DNA of 64,000 bases from Rhizobium herbae. GTDB lineage: Bacteria; Pseudomonadota; Alphaproteobacteria; Rhizobiales; Rhizobiaceae. The stretch is from assembly GCF_019511375.1 (NCBI RefSeq), contig NZ_JAEUAO010000001.1:310001-374000 (forward strand). Reading direction: 5' to 3'. Within the stretch, counting starts at the first letter, position 1. Every line of letters starts with the position of its first letter. Below the pieces are notes generated by a model. The model saw only the letters and a list, made by a program, of their open reading frames with translations, searched no databases and was not told the DNA's origin. The translations under genes and the position numbers were made by a program. Shown one piece after another: positions 57,201 through 64,000 of the stretch.

Positions 57201-57680
57201 ATCAAGCGTCGCTCCCTCTGCCTCCAGCCTCGACACGGCAACCCGCCCGCTTAAAAGCGCCATCGGATCGATCTCGATAAAGACGGAATTGGTGGTCACC
57301 AGCCGTTTGTTGGAGGCATTTTCGACGAGGGCGACATCCTGCGCCTTGAGCGCGAGGCCGCCATTCGACGTCAAGCGCAACACCGTGCTGCCGACCTCGG
57401 CATGATAGCCGTCGCCGATCGCCGCGTTCAGTGCCGTCTGAGCCCGCGCGTTGAGCGGTCCGTCCAGCAACCCGCCTTCGATCGTCGCTAGTAGCACTGC
57501 CCCGACAAGAAAGGCAATTGCTGTCACGACGGTGATTGTCGTCAACACCAGTTGTGTAATGCCGCGCTTGCGCGGCGCATGCAGGATGCACGGGTCATAC
57601 GCCTGCGCCGATGGCAGGTTATGCAAAGCGACGATGTCTTCCTTGCGAAACGATACCCTTTCGCCGCGGATTTCACTCAT
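54288..57680 (-). CDS. large AsmA/YhdP-like envelope protein
   Basis: A 1130-residue protein. A cytoplasmic N-terminus (1-38) leads to one membrane span at about 42-66 (LVLTTITVVTAIAFLVGAVLLA), then a very long beta-rich periplasmic part ending in an AsmA-like C-terminal domain (PAYGLNRLFGELPLIGVLLG, GVFRSIFEFQ). This matches DUF3971/AsmA-family proteins such as YhdP, thought to bridge the inner and outer membrane and carry phospholipids. The family role is from other bacteria. The ATG has a purine-rich GGAGG upstream. It is monocistronic and convergent with tyrS. Confidence 0.88.
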   Translation of the reverse strand: MSEIRGERVSFRKEDIVALHNLPSAQAYDPCILHAPRKRGITQLVLTTITVVTAIAFLVGAVLLATIEGGLLDGPLNARAQTALNAAIGDGYHAEVGSTVLRLTSNGGLALKAQDVALVENASNKRLVTTNSVFIEIDPMALLSGRVAVSRLEAEGATLDASLLPQGKPIDLTTIRVADVASGLEFVFNQMDGIAQLISRSNTESVRIADLQLSFLGPRNRVVPVVVDAVDFKRSNDGSMQIDGAFFVAGEAAELHLRASRQGDRIAHLDGAATGLPLSALLHRDETATEPAFGIRSGADLSITATRAADGAPPALELRARTGAGAFYAGAFTSELKQSELNVTYDFGRGRIEILPSIVRVGRSAFPFTGAIADLDHTAPAGKKGFLLDILLQSASSAPVDVDEPPLIFDAKAQGRFLSESHELIFDELAVSSRLGAAAGSLAMTFGEMSPQVSFALVTDKLQSAAVKQLWPWWVGKNARRWVVNNVYGGTVTNGRIEVFLPMGRVTRTVGPIDLNGDELNVRFDIADARVNITGDIPPLRDAAGAFTLKGEHLDVQIERGTAYFPSGRSVSLKGGNFVIPNTYEKPLIAEMKVDVGGQADAIAELVSYRPISALQRTPFKPEDFAGNMTAQVGARFGLVRAQNPPEPQWQAQMLLDGVTVNKPISGRAISNIQGTLRIDPQQAVLEAKADIDGGPMDISLVEPVGAGGTVARKREISGTLREGMLAKLAPGLTQIISGPVSLDILIDENDRHTVSADFGNASISLPWIGWSKGPGIAAKATFSASTIDSVTQIDDLKLDGGSFGADGRLVIDKSGLVSGQFSSVRLAQDDNYAVSVKRQKNGFAINVSGNAADIRPVIERLRTSSGNDTMDSTRISLEANLQRVIGFHSETLSNLDLKYVARGKQIDALNLSAVTDSGQAVVARLTQIGPDNILELTSGDAGSLARFANIYGNMRGGLLNVKLRDRGASSWRGIVDIRKFSLVNEARLQSIVSTPTGADGRSLNQAVKRDIDVSSARFERGFANVMLDGGIIAVDGGVVRGNDVGATFQGTVRDKNGNMDMTGTFMPAYGLNRLFGELPLIGVLLGNGRDRGLLGITFKLTGPFVKPNLTINPLSIIAPGVFRSIFEFQ

Positions 57681-58040
57681 CAGGGAGGCGGCCTCCCAGG
57701 ATAGTCAAAAAGTTCATTCGCTCGCTTTTTCCAGTCCGTTGCAATGCCCCGCGACGCCAGGCAGCAAGACTCTGCCACAAGCATCTTGCGCACATTCTCG
57801 TGGCTGATTTCATTCGGACATCCGTCCGGGAATGCCACCAGGCACTGCGTCGCCCTGAGGCATTTATGTCCGTTTCACAGTAGTTAAAGAAGAACGGCAG
57901 GGCAAACGCTGTCTGCCGCCAGGCATCTCGCTCTCCGATCGGATTGCGCGTTCCACACGGCGCTGGACGCGGCGGGGTCGGATTCGATAAGCCTCTTGCG
58001 ATAACCGACGCAGCTCATGGCGCAGAAAAAAGGATTATCC
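57681..58040. other. divergent promoter region, 360 bases
   Basis: Between the AsmA-like gene (minus) and bcp (plus). A GGAGGC/GCCTCC inverted repeat lies directly before the AsmA-like start (about 57684-57697), and CGGCAG/CTGCCG arms occur at about 57895-57920. No gene is supported, and neither promoter could be placed with certainty. Confidence 0.5.
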
Positions 58041-58526
58041 ATGGCGAATTTGGAAGAAGGTGCATCGGCACCGGAATTTACGCTTCCCCGTGATGGCGGC
58101 GGCACCGTCTCGCTGGCGCAATTCAGGGGGAAATCCGTTGTCCTGTTCTTCTATCCGAAGGACGACACCAGCGGCTGCACAGCGGAATCCATCGCCTTCA
58201 CTGCGCTTGCGGGCGATTTCGCAGCCGCGGGCGCCGTGGTGATCGGCATGTCGCCCGATTCGGTCAAGAAGCACGACAAGTTCGCGAAGAAATACGATCT
58301 TTCCGTCATTCTGGCTGCCGATGAGGAAAAGTCAGTCCTGAACGCCTATGGTGTCTGGGTCGAGAAAAGCATGTATGGCAGGAAATACATGGGCGTCGAG
58401 CGGACCACCGTGCTGATCGACGCAAACGGCATCGTCCGGCGGGTCTGGGGAAAGGTGAAGGTTCCGGGGCATGCCGAAGAGGTGCTGGCCGCCGTGAAAA
58501 GCCTTGCGGAAAGTGGCGGAAAATGA
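58041..58526 (+). CDS. bcp: BCP-type peroxiredoxin lacking the usual resolving cysteine
   Basis: Thioredoxin-dependent peroxide reductase of 161 residues. The peroxidatic Cys46 is in DDTSGCTAESIAF. In most 2-Cys BCP proteins the residue five on is Cys, but here it is Ile51, and no other Cys is present, so it is a one-Cys type. Family segments LPRDGG, VVLFFYPKD and VIGMSPDS are intact. The ATG at 58041 has AAGGA upstream; an in-frame ATG eight codons earlier is less likely. Its stop overlaps the DUF455 start by four bases. Confidence 0.9.
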   Translation: MANLEEGASAPEFTLPRDGGGTVSLAQFRGKSVVLFFYPKDDTSGCTAESIAFTALAGDFAAAGAVVIGMSPDSVKKHDKFAKKYDLSVILAADEEKSVLNAYGVWVEKSMYGRKYMGVERTTVLIDANGIVRRVWGKVKVPGHAEEVLAAVKSLAESGGK

Positions 58527-59350
58527 CGGAACTGCCGGCGATTCGGAGCCTGCGCGACGGAGCGGCGCGCGCCATCTGCGCCGCCGACCTCGACGTGAAG
58601 ACACTTCTGACGCAAGAAGTCGCGCGCCGCTGGAATGCGCGCAGCCTGTCCTTGCGGTCGCCGCTCGATACCCAGGTCCCGGATCGTCCGGGCCGCCCTC
58701 TAAAACCGGATCTCATACCGCCGAGACAGGTGCCGAAGCGGGCACTGACAACGCAGAAGGGACGGGTCGCCCTGCTCCACGCCATTGCCCATATCGAACT
58801 CAATGCCGTCGATCTCGCGCTCGACATCGTTGCCCGGTTTGCCGGTGAGCCGGTGCCGAATTCGTTCTTTGACGGCTGGATGCGGGTAGCCTTCGAGGAA
58901 GCCAAGCATTTTCGCCTGGTCCGAGACCGGTTGCGGCAGCTCGGCGCGGACTATGGCGACCTGCCCGCCCATGACGGTCTCTGGCAGGCGGCCCATGACA
59001 CCCGCAACGACCTCACGGCACGTCTCGCTGTCGTGCCGCTCATTCTCGAGGCGCGCGGCCTCGACGTGACGCCTGCCCTGCAGGCGAAGATGCGCGAAGC
59101 CGGCGACCTGGAAAGTGCGGCGGTGCTCGATGTCATCTACGAAGACGAAAAGGGCAATGTCGCCGTTGGCGCCAAATGGTTTCGCTTTCTCTGCGCCCGC
59201 CAGAAGAAGGACCCGGCCGCGGCATTTCAGGCGCTCGTGCGGGCCAATTTCCGTGGGCCGCTGAAGGCACCGTTCAACGACATAGCGCGGGCGGAGGCCG
59301 GTCTGACGCCGTCATTCTACCGTTCGATGACGGCCTCGGTGAACACCTGA
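58523..59350 (+). CDS. DUF455-family ferritin-like protein
   Basis: A 275-residue cytoplasmic helical protein of the DUF455 family. It has HAIAHIELNAVDLALDI (about 86-102) and WMRVAFEEAKHFRLV (about 118-132), which supply the E/H ligands of a ferritin-like diiron site; EARGLDVTP and DVIYEDEKGNV follow further on. The biochemical activity is not known to me; iron or oxidation chemistry is inferred from the fold. Its ATG overlaps the bcp stop (ATGA), so the two genes are co-translated. Confidence 0.88.
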   Translation: MTELPAIRSLRDGAARAICAADLDVKTLLTQEVARRWNARSLSLRSPLDTQVPDRPGRPLKPDLIPPRQVPKRALTTQKGRVALLHAIAHIELNAVDLALDIVARFAGEPVPNSFFDGWMRVAFEEAKHFRLVRDRLRQLGADYGDLPAHDGLWQAAHDTRNDLTARLAVVPLILEARGLDVTPALQAKMREAGDLESAAVLDVIYEDEKGNVAVGAKWFRFLCARQKKDPAAAFQALVRANFRGPLKAPFNDIARAEAGLTPSFYRSMTASVNT

Positions 59351-59450
59351 CGCCACGCCGGCGTTGGCTCGGCAAAGGCTTTATTAACCTTAACAGTGTC
59401 TAATCAACCGCATCAAAACGCGCAGAATCGCACGCGGCGGGGGTGAGTTG

Positions 59451-60764
59451 GTGTCTAGGGAAAGCCGGGTTTTCGGCAAGCGCGCACAAAAGCACATCAT
59501 CATCGTCGCAAGCGGTGACAAGGTTCGCCACATGACCTTCCAGCCCTGGATGGCGGCGCTGTCGATCTGCTTCGTCTCGGTGTTTTCGATCGGCTACCTT
59601 GCCGCAACGTCGTATCTCGTCCTGCGTGACGACCTGATCGGCGGAACCATGGCGCGCCAGGCGCGCATGCAGCACGAATATGAGGACCGGATCGCGGCTC
59701 TGCGCGCCCAGGTCGACCGGGTGACGAGCCGCCAGCTTCTCGACCAGCAGATCGTCGAGGACAAGGTCGAAAAACTGCTCGAGCAGCAGATGGCGCTGAC
59801 ATCCCGGCACGGCAAGCTCGGCACGCTTCTCGATCGGGCGGAGGAGTCCGGCATCGCGCAGGACGAGGACCAGGAGGTCACGGCTCCACAGGCCCATGAC
59901 AAGCGTGCCGATGCAAGCGGCGGCATCAAGGCGATCGAGCGGCTGATGGGGATCGGCGGCCGTCAGACGCAACAGCCAATGGCGCTCGCCTATGCCCCGC
60001 AATCCGCGTCCAAAGGACAGGAGACCATATCCGATCGGGCCGACCGGCTGTTCTCGAAGGTCACCCTCTCGCTCAAGGACATAGAGCAGGACCAGAAGCA
60101 TCGCATCCAAAGCCTGACGGCCGGCGCTTCCCAGGCCACAGACGCCATCGTCAACATCGTCGCCCGCACGGGTATCAAGGTTGTCGACGACGAACCGCAG
60201 ACGGCGGCCGCAAGCACGGTGGAAGACGAAGCGGCGGTCGGGGGGCCGTTCGTCGAGCCGGAAACCGCCGAAGCCTTCGACAATTCCCTGGTCGCGCTCG
60301 ACACCGCGCTTGCCCGGCTCGAACATGTCCGCAACCAGGCCAGGAAACTGCCGTTCAACAATCCCTCCCCTGCGAGCGACGTCACCAGCCGGTTCGGCAA
60401 TCGCCTCGACCCTTTCCTCGGGCGGCTGGCCCTGCATGCCGGGATAGATTTTCGCGCGCCGAGCGGAACGCGAATCGTCGCGCCCGCGCCCGGCACCGTC
60501 ATCACGGCCGGCAAGAACGGCGGCTACGGCAACATGGTCGAGATCGACCACGGCAACGGCATCACGACGCGCTATGCGCATCTATTGACCATTCTCGTCA
60601 ATGTCGGCGACACGATTTCGACGGGCGAAGCGATCGGCCGCTCCGGCAGCACCGGTCGCTCGACCGGGCCGCATCTGCATTACGAGGTCCGCCTGAACGG
60701 CGAGGCTGTCGATCCGATGCGCTTTCTGAATGCCGGGATCAGGCTCAGCCGCTATATCAACTGA
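59451..60764 (+). CDS. M23-family peptidoglycan endopeptidase, membrane-anchored
   Basis: A 437-residue protein. After a short basic cytoplasmic part comes one membrane span at about 32-55 (WMAALSICFVSVFSIGYLA), then a coiled-coil region (about 70-130, rich in RIAALRAQVDRV and KLLEQQM) and a linker, and a C-terminal M23 domain. Zinc ligands are visible in LHAGIDF (H329, D333) and GPHLHYEV (H408, H410). The layout resembles NlpD/EnvC-type or autolysin regulators of wall cleavage. The GTG at 59451 is preferred with GGGGGTGAG upstream; a TTG three bases earlier is equivalent. It is followed by a short hairpin. Confidence 0.88.
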   Translation: MSRESRVFGKRAQKHIIIVASGDKVRHMTFQPWMAALSICFVSVFSIGYLAATSYLVLRDDLIGGTMARQARMQHEYEDRIAALRAQVDRVTSRQLLDQQIVEDKVEKLLEQQMALTSRHGKLGTLLDRAEESGIAQDEDQEVTAPQAHDKRADASGGIKAIERLMGIGGRQTQQPMALAYAPQSASKGQETISDRADRLFSKVTLSLKDIEQDQKHRIQSLTAGASQATDAIVNIVARTGIKVVDDEPQTAAASTVEDEAAVGGPFVEPETAEAFDNSLVALDTALARLEHVRNQARKLPFNNPSPASDVTSRFGNRLDPFLGRLALHAGIDFRAPSGTRIVAPAPGTVITAGKNGGYGNMVEIDHGNGITTRYAHLLTILVNVGDTISTGEAIGRSGSTGRSTGPHLHYEVRLNGEAVDPMRFLNAGIRLSRYIN

Positions 60765-60865
60765 CAAATACCGTCTTGCCAAGGTGCCCTTGAGAGGCAT
60801 GCCGGAGCCATCCTGCCGACGGCAGGCCGTTTATTCACCCTGTTGCAGGGCAAACCGCCGGTTTT

Positions 60866-60894
60866 CTTGACTTTGTCTGCCTATGGGACTATGA
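60866..60894 (+). promoter_or_regulatory. predicted sigma70-type promoter of the DEAD-box gene
   Basis: CTTGAC (60866-60871), a 17-base spacer and CTATGA (60889-60894) form a good rhizobial-style promoter. The leader would be about 70 bases, which is common for cold-regulated DEAD-box helicases. Confidence 0.55.
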
Positions 60895-60969
60895 GCCCCA
60901 GCGACGGCAACGAAAGCATTTGCCGAGTCACCAGAGTTCGACCGAACCGGAACGGAAACAGATTTCCCT

Positions 60970-62493
60970 TTGACCACTTTTTCAGACCTTGGCCTGAGCC
61001 AAAAAGTTCTTTCCGCAGTTACCGACGCGGGCTACACGATTCCTACGCCGATCCAGGCCGGTGCCATTCCGCCAGCCTTGCAGCGGCGCGATATCCTCGG
61101 CATTGCCCAGACCGGCACCGGCAAGACGGCATCGTTCGTGCTGCCGATGCTGACGCTGCTCGAAAAGGGCCGCGCCAGGGCCCGTATGCCGCGCACGCTG
61201 ATCCTTGAGCCGACACGCGAGCTCGCAGCCCAGGTTGCCGAGAACTTCGAAAAATACGGCAAGAACCACAAGCTCAACATCGCCCTTTTGATCGGCGGCG
61301 TCTCCTTCGATGAGCAGGACCGCAAGCTGGAACGCGGCGCCGACGTTTTGATCTGCACGCCCGGCCGCCTGCTCGACCACTGCGAGCGCGGCAAGCTTTT
61401 GATGACCGGCGTTGAAATTCTCGTCATCGACGAAGCCGACCGCATGCTCGACATGGGCTTCATCCCGGATATCGAGCGCATCGCCAAGCTGATCCCGTTT
61501 ACCCGTCAGACGCTGTTCTTCTCGGCCACCATGCCGCCGGAAATCCAGAAGCTCGCCGACCGCTTCCTGCAGAATCCGGAACGTGTCGAGGTCTCCGTCC
61601 GCTCCTCGACGGCAACGACCGTGACACAGCGCTTTGTTGCGACCCACAGCAAGGATTATGAGAAGCGCGCCGTTCTGCGTGACCTGATCCAGAAGCAGGA
61701 AGAACTGAAGAACGCCATCATCTTCTGCAACCGCAAGCTCGACGTGGCCGACCTCTTCCGGTCGCTGAGCCGCCACGGCTTCTCGGTCGGCGCACTGCAC
61801 GGCGATATGGACCAGAGTTCACGCACGAAGATGCTCGCAAGTTTCAAGGACGGCAACATCCAGCTGCTCGTCGCCTCCGATGTGGCCGCGCGCGGCCTCG
61901 ACATTCCGGATGTGAGCCACGTGTTCAACTTCGATGTGCCGATCCACGCGGAAGATTATGTCCACCGTATCGGCCGCACCGGCCGTGCCGGCCGTTCCGG
62001 AGCCGCCTTCACGCTGGTTTCCAAGCGTGACACGAAATTCGCGGACGCCATCGAAAAACTGATCGACAAGAAGATCGAATGGCTGAATGGCGACCTTTCC
62101 GCCCTGCCCGCCCCGATGGAAAGCCACGACAGTGGCCGGTCCGAGCGCGGCGGACGAGACGGCAAACGCGGCGGCCGCCGCAACGACCGGGACCGTGACC
62201 ACGCTCCCCGTCCGGTGTCCAGTCATAAATCGGACATCAAATCAGACGACATATCGACGGATCAGGAACCGGTTACAGCAAAGGCAGAATCTGTGAGACC
62301 AGAACGCAAGGCAGACACGAAACCGCAGAATGCCGGCCGCCACAGCAACCGCCCTGCGCCGCAGCCGCACCCGGCCAACGACGACAATCGCGACCGCCGC
62401 AACCGCTACCGCCGCGATCACGACGACGGTCCGACCCCGATCGGCTTCGGCGATGACATTCCCGCCTTCATGCTGATCGCCGGCAAAGCCTGA
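60970..62493 (+). CDS. DEAD-box RNA helicase, RhlE-like
   Basis: ATP-dependent RNA helicase of 507 residues. Motifs in order: the Q motif TPIQ, Walker A AQTGTGKT at 46-53, PTRELA, DEAD at 154-157, SAT, VAARGLDIP and HRIGRTGR. After about residue 375 the tail is low-complexity and very basic (GRDGKRGGRRNDRDRD, RDRRNRYRRDHD), probably unstructured RNA-binding. This layout fits RhlE or CsdA-like helicases of ribosome assembly and RNA decay. The start is TTG, without a strong ribosome site. A Nudix gene follows 16 bases later. Confidence 0.93.
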   Translation: MTTFSDLGLSQKVLSAVTDAGYTIPTPIQAGAIPPALQRRDILGIAQTGTGKTASFVLPMLTLLEKGRARARMPRTLILEPTRELAAQVAENFEKYGKNHKLNIALLIGGVSFDEQDRKLERGADVLICTPGRLLDHCERGKLLMTGVEILVIDEADRMLDMGFIPDIERIAKLIPFTRQTLFFSATMPPEIQKLADRFLQNPERVEVSVRSSTATTVTQRFVATHSKDYEKRAVLRDLIQKQEELKNAIIFCNRKLDVADLFRSLSRHGFSVGALHGDMDQSSRTKMLASFKDGNIQLLVASDVAARGLDIPDVSHVFNFDVPIHAEDYVHRIGRTGRAGRSGAAFTLVSKRDTKFADAIEKLIDKKIEWLNGDLSALPAPMESHDSGRSERGGRDGKRGGRRNDRDRDHAPRPVSSHKSDIKSDDISTDQEPVTAKAESVRPERKADTKPQNAGRHSNRPAPQPHPANDDNRDRRNRYRRDHDDGPTPIGFGDDIPAFMLIAGKA

Positions 62494-62509
62494 TCATCCA
62501 GGCAGTCGC

Positions 62510-62932
62510 ATGGCGAATCCAGGCATCGATTTCCCCGGTGTGGGATCAGGGCTTGCCGTCTTGAATGACGGCAAGCTTTTGCTTTGCAAGCGTCTGAAGG
62601 CACCGGAAGCCGGCCACTGGAGCATTGTCGGCGGCAAGGTGGATCACATGGAATCGGCCGCAGAGGCCGCGCGCCGCGAAGCTGAAGAAGAAAGCGGCCT
62701 TTCGATCCATTCCGCGCGTTTTCTCTGCCTCAGCGAACAACGTGTCGAAGCCGACCGCCAGCACTGGGTCTCACTGATCTACGTCACTGAGGATTTCTCC
62801 GGTGAGCCGCGGCTGATGGAGCCGGACAAGCTCTCCGAAATCGGTTGGTATGCGCTCGACGACCTGCCGCAGCCGCTGTCGGTGTTCGCGCAGGACGCAG
62901 TCAGGGCGCTGAAGTCGATGGCTACTTCTTAG
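62510..62932 (+). CDS. Nudix hydrolase
   Basis: A 140-residue Nudix protein with the box GGKVDHMESAAEAARREAEEESGL in outline (G, E, R-E, EE-SG positions all present at about 43-66). It opens PGIDFPGVGSGLAVL. This resembles ADP-ribose or nucleotide pyrophosphatases close to MutT, and a house-cleaning role is likely, but the substrate is not determined. It follows the DEAD-box gene closely and overlaps the convergent TfoX gene by 11 bases at the 3' end. Confidence 0.9.
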   Translation: MANPGIDFPGVGSGLAVLNDGKLLLCKRLKAPEAGHWSIVGGKVDHMESAAEAARREAEEESGLSIHSARFLCLSEQRVEADRQHWVSLIYVTEDFSGEPRLMEPDKLSEIGWYALDDLPQPLSVFAQDAVRALKSMATS

Positions 62933-63239
62933 CCCGCAAGGCGGCTTCATAGGCGAGCCGCACCCAGCGGGCCATCACGGGCGGATCATCGAACGCTTCG
63001 TCCGGAACCGACCAGTAAGGCATTTTCACCGGCTTTCCCTTGCCGTCATAAGCCCATTGTGAACAACCGGCAGCCTCGAAATCCGGTGCGCTTTCGGCAT
63101 CGGCCTTGAGCAGGATGTCACCATCCACCTCCAGCGCCAGGATACGACCCTCGAAATAGATGCCCTTGCCGCCAAACATGCGCTTGACGGTTACCGGGCC
63201 AAGCGCTGCGAACATCTCCTCGATTGCCGCATTGTCCAT
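62922..63239 (-). CDS. TfoX N-terminal domain protein
   Basis: A 105-residue protein consisting only of the TfoX N-terminal domain. It shows MFAALGPVTVKRMFGGKGIYFEG and ILALEVDGDILLKAD, then the MPYWSVPDEAFDD segment typical of the family. In gammaproteobacteria TfoX controls competence, but single-domain alphaproteobacterial versions have no assigned role. It overlaps the Nudix gene convergently and lies downstream of the flavin reductase gene on the same strand. Confidence 0.88.
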   Translation of the reverse strand: MDNAAIEEMFAALGPVTVKRMFGGKGIYFEGRILALEVDGDILLKADAESAPDFEAAGCSQWAYDGKGKPVKMPYWSVPDEAFDDPPVMARWVRLAYEAALRAKK

Positions 63240-63284
63240 TTTTCGTCAGCCTTTCAGCCAGTTTACCCGGGCTCCAAAGGGCGT

Positions 63285-63779
63285 CTACAGCGTGCGATAA
63301 TCCCGATCGAGGTAGACGAGTGCCGGTTTTTGTACGCCGAGGGTGACGGCCACGACCTCACCGAACAGCACGATATGCGTAGCGACCGTCTTGACGTCGA
63401 TCAACCGGCAATCGAAGGCGGCGACGGCCTCGCGAAGAATAGGCGAGCCGGTTTTCAATTCATCCCATGTGCCATGTTCAAATCGTGCGGCAGGAGCGAT
63501 ATTATTGCGGCCGGAAAAGACCTCGGCGAGATCCATCTGGTCGGCGCCGAGCAGATTGAGGGCAAAGCTGCCGCTGCGCGCGAAGATATCATTTCTCGGG
63601 TTTGCCCCATTGAGGCAGACAAGCAGGGTCGCGGGCTTGTCCGACACAGAGCATGCCGCAGTGATCGTCACGCCGCGGCGTTCGCCTTCATGCGCTGCAG
63701 TCACGATATGAACGTGGCCGGCCAGCCGGCTCATGGCATCGCGGTAGGTCAAGGGGTCCAGTTGGGTCTTGTCCAACAC
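63285..63779 (-). CDS. flavin reductase family protein
   Basis: A 164-residue FMN-binding flavin reductase of the HpaC type. It contains MSRLAGHVHIVTAAHEGERRGVTITA with the flavin-contact GVT-A-A turn, SVSDKPATLLVCLN, and FALNLLGADQ. It would supply reduced flavin to a monooxygenase or reduce flavin for general use; no partner monooxygenase lies beside it. The start is GTG with GGAG seven bases upstream. The TfoX gene follows 45 bases downstream. Confidence 0.88.
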   Translation of the reverse strand: MLDKTQLDPLTYRDAMSRLAGHVHIVTAAHEGERRGVTITAACSVSDKPATLLVCLNGANPRNDIFARSGSFALNLLGADQMDLAEVFSGRNNIAPAARFEHGTWDELKTGSPILREAVAAFDCRLIDVKTVATHIVLFGEVVAVTLGVQKPALVYLDRDYRTL

Positions 63780-63961
63780 GGCAGTCTCCAGATCGGGTTC
63801 GTTTTAACACATAGACGCTGCGACAAAATATGAAAGCCATCGGCCGATTTTTCTTGGTTCCGCGCGGCAATTGCCGTTCAGGCGGCGAAGGTCTCGATCT
63901 TTTCCTTTGACGCCTTCGGCCACATCTTTAAAACATGCGCATTATCCACCTGGAAAAACAC

Positions 63962-64000
63962 ATGTTCCGTTCGATTGTCGCAAGCCTCCTCATTGCCGGA
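63962..64000 (+). CDS. start of an exported-protein gene, truncated by window edge
   Basis: The frame opens MFRSIVASLLIAG, which looks like the first part of a signal peptide, and runs off the window. GGAAA stands eight bases before the ATG. An in-frame ATG 27 bases earlier (63935) is an alternative. Product cannot be named. Confidence 0.4.
   Translation, partial: MFRSIVASLLIAG

Overview
The window looks like chromosomal DNA of a member of the Rhizobiaceae (Rhizobium, Agrobacterium, Sinorhizobium or a close relative; the genus cannot be fixed by eye). The reasons are a GC-rich backbone, a trpC-moaC-moeA run, a bacterial phosphatidylcholine synthase of the rhizobial type, a gcvTHP operon behind a tandem glycine riboswitch, and a suf cluster with an extra cysteine desulfurase. 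The 5' edge cuts trpC and the 3' edge cuts the start of an exported protein gene.

Layout. 1-2.7 kb: end of trpC, moaC, moeA and a 48-residue membrane peptide gene, closed by a terminator. 2.7-4 kb: a CNNM/CorC-type CBS membrane protein. 4.2-9.6 kb: a ytfQRT-yjfF-like sugar ABC operon ending in its probable GntR/FadR regulator, with a perfect palindrome upstream of ytfQ. 9.8-14.5 kb: a BMP-type (nucleoside-like) ABC operon, preceded on the same strand by a quinone oxidoreductase and pcs. 16.5-18.6 kb: a UbiH-like monooxygenase and ccdA, convergent around a long hairpin.

18.8-29.6 kb is a genomic island inserted at the 3' end of a tRNA-Lys(TTT) gene. A 49-bp direct repeat of the tRNA 3' part marks both ends. 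The island carries a tyrosine recombinase, an excisionase-like HTH protein, a possible replication initiator and AT-richer cargo. The cargo includes two proteins with R-x4-H HEPN ribonuclease motifs, two further all-helical unknowns, a DUF5710 protein, a small winged-helix protein and two small exported proteins. It has the look of a defence or satellite element and is the most promising place for undescribed biology. Paired 18-bp sequences near both ends look like integrase arm sites, and a diverged ~92-bp direct repeat brackets a four-gene cassette.

29.7-36.1 kb: an alpha/beta hydrolase, an intergenic stretch with nested inverted repeats, a VOC protein, two L,D-transpeptidase-family lipoproteins, and a copper pair (DUF2946 plus a DUF1775-PCuAC fusion). 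36.2-40.9 kb: promoter, tandem glycine riboswitch and gcvT-gcvH-gcvP. 41-50 kb: a soluble PAS histidine kinase, then the Fe-S cluster operon nifS-like-sufB-sufC-sufD-sufS-sufT-sufA with a strong terminator. 50-64 kb: housekeeping genes (alpha/beta hydrolase, nucleoside deaminase, anmK, tyrS, a 1130-residue AsmA/YhdP-like protein, a one-cysteine BCP peroxiredoxin, DUF455, M23 peptidase, DEAD-box helicase, Nudix, TfoX-N and flavin reductase).
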